Assembly (NCBI GenBank): GCA_002197995.1
Contig: NGZR01000003.1
Location: forward strand, 2,108,001 to 2,172,000
DNA: 64,000 nucleotides
Source: Gaeumannomyces sp. JS-464
Lineage: Eukaryota > Ascomycota > Sordariomycetes > Magnaporthales > Magnaporthaceae
Direction: 5' to 3'
Under the pieces are notes generated by a model. That model saw nothing but the letters and a program-made list of their open reading frames with translations. It searched no databases and was not told where the DNA came from. A program made the position numbers and the translations under genes. How positions within the stretch are numbered: position 1 is the first letter of the stretch; each line of letters opens with the position of its first letter. Positions 1 to 9,700 of this stretch are shown piece after piece.

Positions 1-13
1 CTTTTGGGATTTT

Positions 14-1153
14 ATGTCGATCGAACCGGGCTCTTTCAATGAAGCATGCAAGTATGGGGATGAGGCCACTGTATCGGCATTCCTCGACGATGGTTACGAT
101 GTTAATTCAAAAGACCCTGGTGCCGGACTGCCGGCAATCGCGGCAGCAGCTGGGGGCGGCCATGTGGGCACGGTTCAACGCCTTCTCGCGGTGGATGGAA
201 TCGACGTCGATGCAAGAAGCTGGACGGGATGGAGTGCATTGTTTTTCGCTGCGCACAAGGGACATGACCGGGTCGTTCGAATCCTCTTGGCCACCGGGAA
301 GGTCGATGGGAATGAGAAAGGCCCTTTCCGGCGGACCCCAGTGTCCCTCGCTGCACAGGGAGGGTTTGAGCTGGTTGTTCAGGCTTTCCTTGAGTCCGGA
401 GCGGACGTTGATACCGTGGACGCACGGGGTCGCACGCCGTTGTTCTACGCAGCAGGAGGCGGGTTCGAATCAGTCGTTCAAGCTTTGCTCAAGTCCGGGG
501 CGAACGTTGGTATCGTGGATAAATGGGATCGCACGCCGTTATCCTGCGCAGCAGGAGGCGGGTTCGAATCAGTCGTTCAAGCTTTGCTCGACTCCGGGAA
601 AATCGACGGCGACCAGGACGACTCCAGTGGACAAACCGAGCTATATCACGCAGCAGCCTCAGGATCCAATTCCGTTTTCCAGATGCTCATCGCTTCTGGT
701 CTATTTGACGTGAATCATCGAAACCGCACGGGGGAGACACCGCTTCTACTGGCCGCACGGCTCGGAGATGCCGACACGGTCAGACTTTTGATCAGTACTG
801 GACAAGCTCAGCTCGATACACGATGCCCCCGGGAAGAAGACGGGCTGATCGAGCATAGAACACCCCTTGTTTGGGCAGCCATTGGTTTAAAGGAAGCCAT
901 TTTCGAGCAGCTCCTCAATGCTGGGGCTGATCCCGATGCACAAGGCTGTAACGATCCAGGGTTTGACAGCTCGGTTGACCACTACATTAGGGAAGGAGAG
1001 AGAAAAGGGGCGGAACCAGACGAGAATGAGAGAACAAGGAAGCGGATGTTGGGGCTACTCGACGAGGCCAGGCGGAAGAAACCAGACACCCGGAAGAGGT
1101 CAGACACCACCCAGGGGGCGTCCGGCACCCGGAAGAGGAATAAAAAGGACTGA
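14..1153 (+). CDS. Ankyrin-repeat protein, possibly 5'-truncated by the window edge
   Basis: A single open frame of 379 codons made almost entirely of ankyrin repeats, about eight from residue ~36 to ~310 with the 33-residue period and phrases such as GRTPLFYAA and GETPLLLAA. The last ~50 residues are basic (KKPDTRKRSD, GTRKRNKKD) and could be a nuclear signal. Ankyrin repeats bind proteins; no effector domain is visible, so the role is unknown. Two adjacent repeats (DNA 431-499 and 530-598) are nearly identical, which suggests recent duplication. The frame is open upstream of the ATG to base 1, so an N-terminal domain may lie outside the window. The neighbouring HET-domain gene suggests, but does not prove, a role in non-self recognition. 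Confidence 0.85.
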   Translation: MSIEPGSFNEACKYGDEATVSAFLDDGYDVNSKDPGAGLPAIAAAAGGGHVGTVQRLLAVDGIDVDARSWTGWSALFFAAHKGHDRVVRILLATGKVDGNEKGPFRRTPVSLAAQGGFELVVQAFLESGADVDTVDARGRTPLFYAAGGGFESVVQALLKSGANVGIVDKWDRTPLSCAAGGGFESVVQALLDSGKIDGDQDDSSGQTELYHAAASGSNSVFQMLIASGLFDVNHRNRTGETPLLLAARLGDADTVRLLISTGQAQLDTRCPREEDGLIEHRTPLVWAAIGLKEAIFEQLLNAGADPDAQGCNDPGFDSSVDHYIREGERKGAEPDENERTRKRMLGLLDEARRKKPDTRKRSDTTQGASGTRKRNKKD

Positions 1154-2501
1154 TCCGGGAGGGTTTCGCAGCATCTCTGAGTGGCGACTGGATAATGTGG
1201 CCACGTCAGAGCGGTGATCAAATACATGTGCTTAAAGGACCAAGGAAAACCTGTGCGTGGTTAATCAGGGGCTATTAATGATAGGAACTGGGAAATGGCA
1301 GGTTATGCGGTATTTTTGGTGTCGTTCAAATTTCTCCCTTAGTCAAAAGTTACAAATCGCCTGAGACAGGATATTTCACAAAAGGGTTGGCTGGAGCCTT
1401 TTGGAGACCACCGCCATAAGATCTTCTCTGCTTCTCAAGTATTTTAGGAGTTCCTATAGGTTCCATGCGAAGGGTACTCAAGGGGCCCTGCGGCTCACCT
1501 GGGACATCTGTCTCCTTATCCTTCTCATCTTGAGTGTACAAAGCGTAAAGACTTGCCCTTCTCGCGCTTGGCGAAGGCCTTTCATTTCACCAACATTGCA
1601 CGCGACAAGCAGCTGGGGATTCTTTGCGACTAGTCGGTCATCAACTTACTATCTCTGGACAGGAAGTTTCCTGCCGTCACCAGTCTGCAACGTATTTCTG
1701 GCGGACGTCGTGCCATGCTGCTCCTCGGGGCGGGGCGTCGCCCCATCTGAGCTCGCTGGCGTTGGTGGCGTCTTCATTCCCGGCCCTTCGATGCGCACGT
1801 CGCTCGCGCATCCCCTGCTTTTGCCCTGGCGGGCGTCGCTACGGAGCACATCGTCGGCCTTTGGCCAGGCGCCCGACGTGCCCGCGGCGCCGCGTGAATG
1901 CGATCCCGGATGCTCTTGTGGCGTGGGAGACATATATCGGCAAGGTCACACTCTTCGTACCCGGCCCTCGTAGTCTTTCTTCCCTGCTCCTTCTGCTGCT
2001 TGGGTTCGAGAACGACGGATGATCGGCGATGCTTGTGGGCGACTGATGGACCTATTGAACCTAGTGTAATTACTCCGCGAAATACCACCACCTATATCTT
2101 TTTCTTACCTTTCCTCCCTCTTTTCTCCATCTCCCCTCCCCCTTTCCGCTCTCCTTATCCCCCTCTAATTTTCGTCGTTTCCCGGAACCATAGAGGGGCG
2201 TCAAGCAAAAATGTGAGGCACGAGTGCCAATATTCAATATCGTCATGTCTGGGACGTGCACGACGAGACTGCCAGCACGGAGTAAAAGATTCCTCGTGGG
2301 CAGACTCACAAATTAGCAGTGTAGTTTTTAGATGTGTTTGCCTTGTTGATATTAGACACAATTCACTCGTCGATTGCACTTCGGTTAGGTATATAGGTCC
2401 TATGCTGATGGCTTCATTTGCTATCTCTGCCTACCTATTCTATGACAACTGTGCACTGTCCATCCTACTCGCGGGACTCATGCTCCATCCAGGACTCGTT
2501 T
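1154..2501. other. Intergenic region, no convincing gene
   Basis: Several open frames of 80-250 codons occur but none shows a recognisable motif or domain-like composition. A pyrimidine-rich tract lies at about 2095-2170. The 3' ends of the ankyrin and HET genes face each other across this region. Confidence 0.5.
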
Positions 2502-4707
2502 TCATAGCTCCCAATCATACTGTACCCGGAAACATTCCTGTAGTCCGTTCAACATCGTCAACGGATGAATTTTCAGAATTCCGGCCCTGTAGAAGTGGCC
2601 CTTTACCTCTCCAGTTGGAAATAGCAGTAGGCACCTGAGAATAATGCCATCGTTGCTGGGGACGTCAATCTCGTTGCTAATAGCAAGAGCATGGAGCCGA
2701 TCAGTTGGAATACCGCTGCCATCAAAGCTGATGTCATCCCGTTCCACGGTCACCCAGGTGCCGTCGATATATAATCGCCACCCAGCTTGTTTCCCATCGT
2801 CTGATGCCCTCGCCTGCGTTGACCGCGCCGCCATCAGCCAGCCCGTGAGCCGCAGGTGGGCTCGGCGGATTTCGACGGTGTCGTCTTCGGTGCGCGATTC
2901 GATATCGCAGTTTCGGACGGTGACAACAATACCCCTTTCCCGGAACTCGTCTGGGCCTTCGAGAATAAAAACCCGGTGGTTGACGCTGGCCCAGGACCAG
3001 GTCGGCGGCGAGAACCCCTCTGGCAGTCGTGGTCGCCTTGGGCCGAAAAAGGCCGATGCGTTGCAATGCCAGCGCGATTGGCGGCCAAGATTCTGTTTCC
3101 AGAGACCAGCCCAGTAATCGGCTTGGAAGTTCGCCTTGAAGAGCTTGACGATCCCAGATATCGCGACGAGCCTGTCACTTTCGAAAGTCAAATCACACCT
3201 GCTGTATAGCTCGACAACGGATCCCAAAGCGCTGAGAAACTCGTAATCCTTGACGCTGTACCCCAGGTACATTTCGAAGAAATCCGAAAACCTGGGCATC
3301 CCCAACGACGGGTTCTTGACCATTTGGACGGTTTCTCTTGGTATCCAATAGCCATTCATTTCCAAAGTTGGCATGCCCGCTAAATACGTTTCAGATGCAT
3401 GAACCTCTTCGCATTCCCAAAACATTTCGGTCTGGCAGAAGTGCAAAACCCGCGGGGCTAAGAAAAGCTCTTGGAATACCCATGCCCGTGACATTAGCGG
3501 GTGGGATTTAAAAGCATCCGTCTGGTATCTTCTGCCGGTTATATTGTACGAGCCATCGGGTATGATCGTTTCCTTGACCGTAACATGCGTTGGACCGACG
3601 TTTGCGGATGTTTTTGGAAAGAGGCCTGCGTCCGTGTCGACTGCCGCCGTGGCTGCGATATTAAGCAAAGCTCCGCCATACACGTCAGCCATCCGAGGGC
3701 CTTCGAGTAGCCAGTCCTGGTCGGAGTCTTGTTGAATGCAGAGTGAGTCGATCCAGATAAATCGGATGCCCAGATCGCGGGTGAACGCAACGGCGTCGCT
3801 AAAAGTGCGACCAATTTCGGAGATGGCAACGCCTCGTTCCAACCGTTTTGTTGTGGACGCTTCAAGCTTGAATCTATTCGTGGTGGGATCGCCCCAGCAG
3901 TGACTGAGGGTTGCGTAGGGGTGAGCACTTCTCGCTGGTTCGACGAAAAGTTGGCAGTGCAAACCACACGAACGTCCTCAACACCCGGGGTGCCTATTTC
4001 CAGCAACCGAGTGGGGAGTTGCCTCTTGACCACTTTCAGACGGGCTGCCCGACACCTGTCGTGATTGTCCAAGCAGTATTTGAGCCATTGCCGGGCATGA
4101 TTGACGCAAAAAGGAGGGTGGCTGCTCGTCGTGGCAGCTGAGGCCGACATTTCTTGACAGTCTGGAGCATCTAGGGTGTCAGCCGGGCCATAGCAAAGAA
4201 AACATTAAGGTCAATGTAGACGGAATCTCGGGCTCTTACTTGATAAGGGTGTCAGAGTAAAGACCTCGGAGTGGCGACCCTTATCACCCTTCCGGTACTT
4301 GCGGTGAGCACCAAAACGCCCCCTGACCCATCGTCCTCATAATGCAAGGAGTACTTTGTGAAGAGTTTGCCCGGCTTGTCTACCCGATTTGGATCGAGAC
4401 TCGTGTCAAGGGCTTGAGAATCGAAAGTATCATTGGACAAGCTGCAGAATTCGGGTGGGGATGCGCCGGATGCCTGACTGTTGGCGACAGTGTCGTCAGG
4501 GTTTTCTGAGGGGAAAACGTCATCTTCATCCAGGCCGTCCAAAAAACGACTGCAAATGTAACAACCTTGGGCGGCAGATTGTTGAAGCCCAGCGAATGTA
4601 CCCTGATGCGTCCCAATCTCGGTTTCCTACACGCTGCCACCGTTTTCTCTAGCGGCCGTGGCTGGAGGGGGGAAAACCCGGTCGCAGGCCTGGCAAATGT
4701 GGCCCAT
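2502..4707 (-). pseudogene. HET-domain (heterokaryon incompatibility) gene, degenerate
   Basis: HET domains act in fungal vegetative incompatibility, triggering cell death after fusion of unlike strains. The core reads well from 3961 to 2502: HPYATLSHCWG, then FIWIDSLCIQQD, NIAATAA and SRAWVFQELFLAPR, which are the classic HET blocks. The upstream part is also recognisable: an ATG at 4707 gives MGHICQACDRVF, and QSAAQGCYICSRF follows, the cysteine pairs common at HET N-termini. Three breaks are seen. There is an in-frame TAG at 4627-4629 (codon 27). A frame change is needed around 4260-4300, before a plausible intron at about 4170-4242 (GTAAGA ... CTGAC ... TAG). One base is missing near the G run at 3918-3921, just before the YATLSHCWG block. 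The stop makes a pseudogene more likely than pure sequencing error. Confidence 0.8.
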
Positions 4708-4795
4708 CGCCTTTGCGGGTAGTAGTAGATGGTGCCAGACTTGCAGCCTGACGGCGGCCGCGGCAGCCGAAGAAGGGGGAAATGCTTCTCAAGCA

Positions 4796-4868
4796 CCTAG
4801 CTAGGTAGTAGGTAGGTAGGTGCCTACTGTAGGTAGGTAGGTAGTAGGTAGGCAGGTACCTAGGTAGG
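4796..4868. repeat. TAGG/CCTA-rich simple repeat cluster
   Basis: About 70 bases made of overlapping GGTAGGTA and ACCTAGG units. The same motif recurs as short palindrome-like islands across the window (see findings). Here it lies between the HET gene 5' end and the FAM32A-like gene. Confidence 0.8.
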
Positions 4869-5508
4869 AATGGGCGGCCTAGACTTGCAGCCGCGCCGTC
4901 AGGCTCTGGTCAGCCTCCACGATCACCCGACACCCGACTCCATGAAGTTGGGCTGGTCACAACCAATCGCTGGAGAATTCCCACCACCCCGATGGAGGCG
5001 TGCACGTTGTGAAAGCACAGCAGCCAGGAGACGAATGAGGGTTAGGGTTCCCTTGAAGATAGCCGTTGGCAAGTGTTTTCGTTCTCGAGATGCTGCTGTC
5101 TGGGAATTTTCGAGCCCAGACGAGCCCAGCTACCGCCGGCGGCCCTTCTGGCTACCTGCCTACCTAGGTGGTAGGCACGCGAGGAAGGAAGGTTATAATA
5201 CTGCCACTGCACCAGTCTGTCAATGTTCAGTCCCGGCTGGAATCTATGCCGCGCTCGGTGTCAAATAGACAGCTTTGCTGAACCCAACAGAAATGATGAT
5301 ATGTTCGATCACTATCAGGAAGTCTCCACGACGGGTTTGGAGGGTCATGGTCAGTCCCGTTGTGCGAACGCCCTGCACGGATTTAAAAACACGTAGACCA
5401 AGGGGTCGTGATAAAAACAATAATCCTCAACAATATAGGCCCCGAAAACCCCTGAACTCCATATCCATCGCATATGATACACAACCTCAGCCACGACCAA
5501 CTCGACTT
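4869..5508. other. Intergenic region with a telomere-like TTAGGG pair
   Basis: No gene seen. Two direct GGGTTA-type units occur at about 5038-5052, and another ACCTAGGT motif at about 5160. The region lies between the 5' side of the HET relic and the 3' end of the FAM32A-like gene. Confidence 0.5.
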
Positions 5509-6048
5509 TTAACCGGGCCCGATCTTAGGCATGTCGTGGTGCTCGCTGAGCTTGGACAGGTACGTGTTGAGCTGCTCAACCCGTTCCTTGTGTGTCTTTA
5601 GCAGCTCCGGGCGCGCGGCGGCCGACTGGGCCATCTCTAGAAGCTGGCGGCAAGAACACGAGATGTTAGCCAAAAGGAAGGGTCCAGTGGAGTGGACGTT
5701 CAAAATCCCAACAGGCACGGGGTGAGGCAGCATACCTTTTTCCTCTTGGCCTCCTCGAACCGGCGCTCGGCCTCCGTCTTGTACCGCACCGGCTGCACGT
5801 CATCCTCCTCCTCGTCGTCCCCATCCTTTCTCCTGGTCTCCTTCCCGGCGGAGCCCACCGCGAGCGCTTTGGCGGCCTCGTCGTCATCGGCAGCGGCGTT
5901 ATCTCCAGACGACAGCGCCTTGTCCAGCTCGGTGACCTTATCCACCGCGGCGGACTTGTCTTTGTTCTTCTTCTTGTGCTTCTTCACCTTGGCTCCCTTG
6001 AGCCGCAGGCCGCCGCCGCCGCGCTGCCGTGTACTCGTCGCCCGCCAT
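5509..6048 (-). CDS. FAM32A-family (DUF1754) small basic protein
   Basis: Two exons, about 6048-5736 and 5643-5509, with an intron 5644-5735 (GTATGC donor, CCAG acceptor). The protein starts MAGDEYTA, then has GGGGLRLKGAKVKKHKKKNK, a charged linker, RYKTEAERRFEEA, and the family's signature C-terminus: LLKTHKERVEQLNTYLSKL then SEHHDMPKIGPG. Human FAM32A has the same order (LKLKG, KKKKK, THKQRVEDFN, HYDIPK) and is nuclear and spliceosome-associated, so a similar role is inferred. The reading frame changes by one base within the CG-rich tract at about 6009-6026, between the start and the LRLKG block. Without correction the ATG is out of frame with the rest. Predicted length is about 148 residues. 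Confidence 0.85.
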
Positions 6049-7371
6049 CGCGCGAGCGGCCGGCTGCAAAGCGCGTCGGCGCGCCGGTGGATGCTGTCGC
6101 GCACGTAATAGGAGGCTTTGGAGTCGCGGGATAAGAAGACCCGCGGGGGGTGGGGTTTGCGTGGTAATCCAACGTTCCCCTGTGGGGATGTGGTGTTCGC
6201 GGAAGGTCGCTTTTGACTGTCGGCGCAACACTGGATGAATGTCAAGATCGGAGATGATGGATTTGGGCGGGTTAGGGTTGCATGGAACACGCAGGAACAG
6301 AGAATCCGCCAGCCAATCACGTGAGAGAAATTTTAGGTGTGGTCTGTGCACCGCCCACCCTTGCTATATCTTCCTCTCGGTGGGAGCGCTTCTTTGAAAT
6401 TTTCTCCTTCCTTTCTCTCCTCAGATCAAAAAGTTTCACAGAGACTGCCACGACCGCCACCACGATTTTCTACGGTGATAGGTTGCCTGCCCTCAGATGA
6501 CGGGCACTCTCTGGACGATCAATCCTTCCACACTTAGGAAGCCTCGTGCCTTGAACTCCTTCCGGTGTTCGTGGGCTAGAGGTGCTGAAATTTGGGGAGA
6601 CATTCCATGGTGATAATTTTTTCCCTTGCAGATCGAGATTGGATCTTGTGCGTGCCTGACGATCTTGAACCACCGTAGTAGGCCATCTCCGTGCGATCTA
6701 TCTTGCCGTGATGTGGCCATGAGACCCCTCCAGTGCCTCGCTGCCGTCCGTATCGCGGCGTTGGAATGCGCCATCGCGTCTGGGCAACGGTCGCTCGGCA
6801 GCCAGAGCGAATGATGACGACGCGCCGTCGAGCACCGCCCCAGACCAAGCCCTCTACGGTCATGTCTCAGTCGCAGAGGCGAAGCCGTCCAATCGTGATG
6901 TCGGCGCCGGATCCGGCGAGTGCCTGGGGTCAGCACAGATATCGTCCGTCATTTCGTCTTTGTTTTGACTCGAGATACCTCTGCTGCCGCGCCATCTACG
7001 CCAGCATTCCCCAAAACGGATCGTTGCACCTAGATCGGCGTCCAGAGTCGCCAGAGCCGGCCAAGGCGATGTGGCTGGCGCCCTCCCGAGCTTCCGTCTT
7101 AGCCTTCTGACGCTTGAGAGAAGGGCCGAGACCCTCAGACTCCCGTGTGCGGCCTGGTCAAGCGACGGGCACCTTTCGGCCCTTCTCGTTTTAAAGACCA
7201 CCAAGCGTGCTCTCGGGGTCGAAGTCGGCCCACCTCTGCTACTTCGAAGAGGTTTGCCAAAAGATCCAGACCTTCCTTGCCTCTTGTCCTGGAGAGAAGG
7301 CCCGTCCCTCTTTCCTACATCGGATCTCCCCGCCGCGGTAGAAGCTATAGAGACCATTCCATTTTCCGGCC
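6049..7371. other. Intergenic or unassigned region
   Basis: Holds the promoter of the FAM32A-like gene, including a TTAGGG-type pair near 6269-6280. Minus-strand frames of 147 codons (6493-6936) and 193 codons (6860-7441) have no recognisable domain and look like chance frames in GC-rich DNA. Confidence 0.4.
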
Positions 7372-8034
7372 TTGCAGGCCATGACAACAAGACCGACGCG
7401 CATACAATATGAGGTAGGTACACTATGTTACCCGTGGTCATGGCTGGACGAAGGAACGAGTGACTCGATACATGGACTAGCCAGTGTTAACCACCTGTCA
7501 CCAGCGCCTCACTCACATCATCCATCTTCCTCTCTTGCACGCCCATCCCCGCCGCGCCCCCGACCGCACACAGCAACAACAACAAGGCAGCCACCGGCAC
7601 TGACAGTCACGACCGAGTACACGGAGCAGTACATCTATATCGCCACCGCCGTCTGCCCAACCTGTCCGACCCCGGTCTGGACGGCAACATGGACCATCGT
7701 CGAGACGTGCGTCGGCGACCCGTCCACGTGGACCAGCCCGCTCCTGCCTCCCAACTTTGTCACCTCGACCGTCGTCTGCGACAGGTGCGCCACCCAGACC
7801 CAGGTCGTCACCTGCCCTCTACCTGAGGGCGAGCGGACGGCGGCGGGTGTCGATATCCGAGGTGACGGCGTGACGGCCTCGCCTACCACTACCGCGGCGG
7901 CCGGATGCTACGGCTGCTGCTCCTGCATCAGTGAGGTTGGGGAAGAGGGGCCTGTTGTTTTGTTTTGTACTTGGTGTGACGTTCTTCACGGGGCAGGGTT
8001 GGCTATGATGCGCTCTGCTCGACCTAGAGTTTGA
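7372..8034 (+). CDS. Fragment resembling Thr/Ser/Cys-rich fungal cell-wall proteins
   Basis: From about 7596 the frame reads TVTTEYTEQYIYIATAVCP, TWTIVETCVGDPSTW, LLPPNFVTSTVVCDRCATQ and QVVTCPLPEG. This pattern of paired CP cysteines and Thr-rich strands is known from secreted, often GPI-anchored, fungal wall proteins. No signal peptide precedes it: the first ~70 codons are Pro/Ser/His-rich and may be intron or leader. No GPI-anchor tail follows; after about 7930 the sequence becomes unlike the family. It could be an internal exon of a spliced gene or a decayed copy. The limits given are those of the open frame, not of a proven gene. Confidence 0.35.
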   Translation: MQAMTTRPTRIQYEVGTLCYPWSWLDEGTSDSIHGLASVNHLSPAPHSHHPSSSLARPSPPRPRPHTATTTRQPPALTVTTEYTEQYIYIATAVCPTCPTPVWTATWTIVETCVGDPSTWTSPLLPPNFVTSTVVCDRCATQTQVVTCPLPEGERTAAGVDIRGDGVTASPTTTAAAGCYGCCSCISEVGEEGPVVLFCTWCDVLHGAGLAMMRSARPRV

Positions 8035-8443
8035 AGGCCGTCTTTCCCTTTCATCCCTCTTCTTCTCTCCACTTTACAGCTATGCATGGCGCCGCGGTTT
8101 TTGGGTCTGGGTTTTCTGGCATTTGATATCCACTGTACCTTGTCTCTTCCTTTTTTGTTTGTATCAAAACGTCTATATGGGACGGTTGGGCATTGGCGTT
8201 TCATATCACCACTTATCTACATCGTTTCTGGCTAGAGAGCTTGGCGGGTGTGTTTCGACAAAGTATATAGTGTGAAGAAAGAGGCGATAGATGAGCAGGA
8301 TCTGTCAATATCTAATAGTGTCACGTGTTTGACCCTACGCGATACTATAGCTTACATCTAACAGACTCCAGTTCCAGTACTCTCTACTATTCTCCTACTC
8401 TCTATTCAGAGACATTCCACACTCGGGACGGGAGTTGCGGTCT
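8035..8443. other. Intergenic region, nothing recognised
   Basis: Pyrimidine-rich and AT-richer sequence downstream of the preceding fragment and of the minus-strand gene that ends at 8444. Probably 3' flanks. Confidence 0.4.
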
Positions 8444-8867
8444 TCATTGCACCTTGTCCTCCAGAATCCCATCCGTCTTGCTCCTGTGCTGATCCCTCAC
8501 GAACTCCTCGATCTGGGTGTCGTGGGTTGGGCGCTCGGGCGGGCCAGGTATCTCCTCCGGGAACGGAGCCGGCTTCTTGACCTCGCCCTTGCTGCCGGCC
8601 AGCAGCTTGCCGACGGCGGGGACGTATTGAGCTACTGTTTGTCGAAGACGGAGTAATCCGGTTAATCGGTCGTTCCCCACGTGTGAGATGGATGACAAGC
8701 TCACCTGTCTCCACTATGGGGTGGGCGTCGCCGGGCTTGGCCTCTGGGCTCTTGGGCTTCGCGTTGGCGTCTTTGGCGGCCTGGTCCAGCTGCAGCTTGT
8801 AGGCTGTGGAGCCGACGCTGTCGCGCTCGGAGCCGAGGTTCGTGGCTGTTGGCTCGTTGGATGCCAT
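8444..8867 (-). CDS. Small two-exon protein of unknown function
   Basis: Exons 8867-8705 and 8634-8444, joined across a 70 bp intron (GTGAGC donor, AACAG acceptor, AT-rich middle). Together they give 117 codons in a continuous phase. The protein starts MASNEPTATNLGSERDSVGS, is hydrophilic, and has the block VAQYVPAVGKLLAG. It ends with ERPTHDTQIEEFVRDQHRSK, a C-terminus that looks conserved. No membrane segment, signal peptide or catalytic motif is visible, and I do not recognise a named family. The clean phase across the intron and a sensible start argue that it is real. Its 5' end faces the CobW-type gene across about 830 bp. Confidence 0.65.
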
Positions 8868-9700
8868 GCTGAGGTGTGTGAGGTGAAGGTCAGTGAGAGC
8901 GGACAACAGGTTTTGCCTGGCTGTATCGAAGGGTGCACAGTAGAGTGTAGTTGCCCCAGTAAGCAGGTTTTATTAAGATGCTTTTATTTCGATATAAAGG
9001 TGGGCTACAGGGGATTAGGCGATGACATGGGCGTAATTTGTAGATTGAGGTATTCACGCGTGCATTCGTGACTTGTTGAACGTTGGATGGGCGGCTGCGT
9101 TCCCCAAGGCCGCGACGTGACGTCACTGATGATGGCAGTGGGCTCAGGCCAAGCCGCGCCAGCAAGATGCTCCCGACTGCGTTACGCAGACAGCGCGACC
9201 TGCCGTTTTGGTCACCATTCCATGCCGTATTCCCATGAGCTGCCTTTCTACGATTCATTGACTGATGAATAATTGGAAACCTAGGTAATTCATTCCCAAA
9301 GGACAGCCAGAATAATAGAAGTGAGAAATGCCAACCCCTGACTCCGGGCCGGATCCCTTGCAGCGACCAGTACAGGGTCAGGAATTAAGCTTAAGTAACT
9401 GCCTGCCCGGAGAGCAAACAGTGACGAGACGGTGGGGGTCCCAAACAGTTGAGTTGATGCACGCAGCACCGCAAACGGAAGGCGGTCTGAGGCATTTCCT
9501 GAACCGTTACTACTGAGGACTTCCCCAAGTGGTTTCGAAGCTGCCGAATGCGGTTCAGACGGTTCAGTTCATCCGTTGTCGTTATAGCCATCCCTCATTT
9601 CAGCGTTTCCGCTCAGTGAGGCAGCGCGACCTTATAGACCGTTCCAGGCCCAAACGAAACTCAAAGCTGAGTGCACCAGAAGAAAATAAAAATAAAAATA
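8868..9700. other. Divergent intergenic (shared promoter) region
   Basis: Lies between two divergently transcribed genes, the small gene starting at 8867 and the CobW-type gene starting at 9701. Contains a full CRE-type palindrome (separate entry). No gene recognised. Confidence 0.5.
9118..9125. promoter_or_regulatory. CRE/ATF palindrome TGACGTCA
   Basis: A perfect eight-base ATF/CREB-type site in the divergent intergenic region, 251 bp upstream of the small gene's ATG and 576 bp upstream of the CobW-type ATG. Fungal bZIP factors bind this sequence in stress and nutrient responses. Function here is inferred from the sequence alone. Confidence 0.35.

Noticed and set aside
6860..7441. Minus-strand frame of 193 codons
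   Set aside because: Arg/Ser-rich with no conserved block, overlapped by equally long frames in other phases; treated as non-coding.
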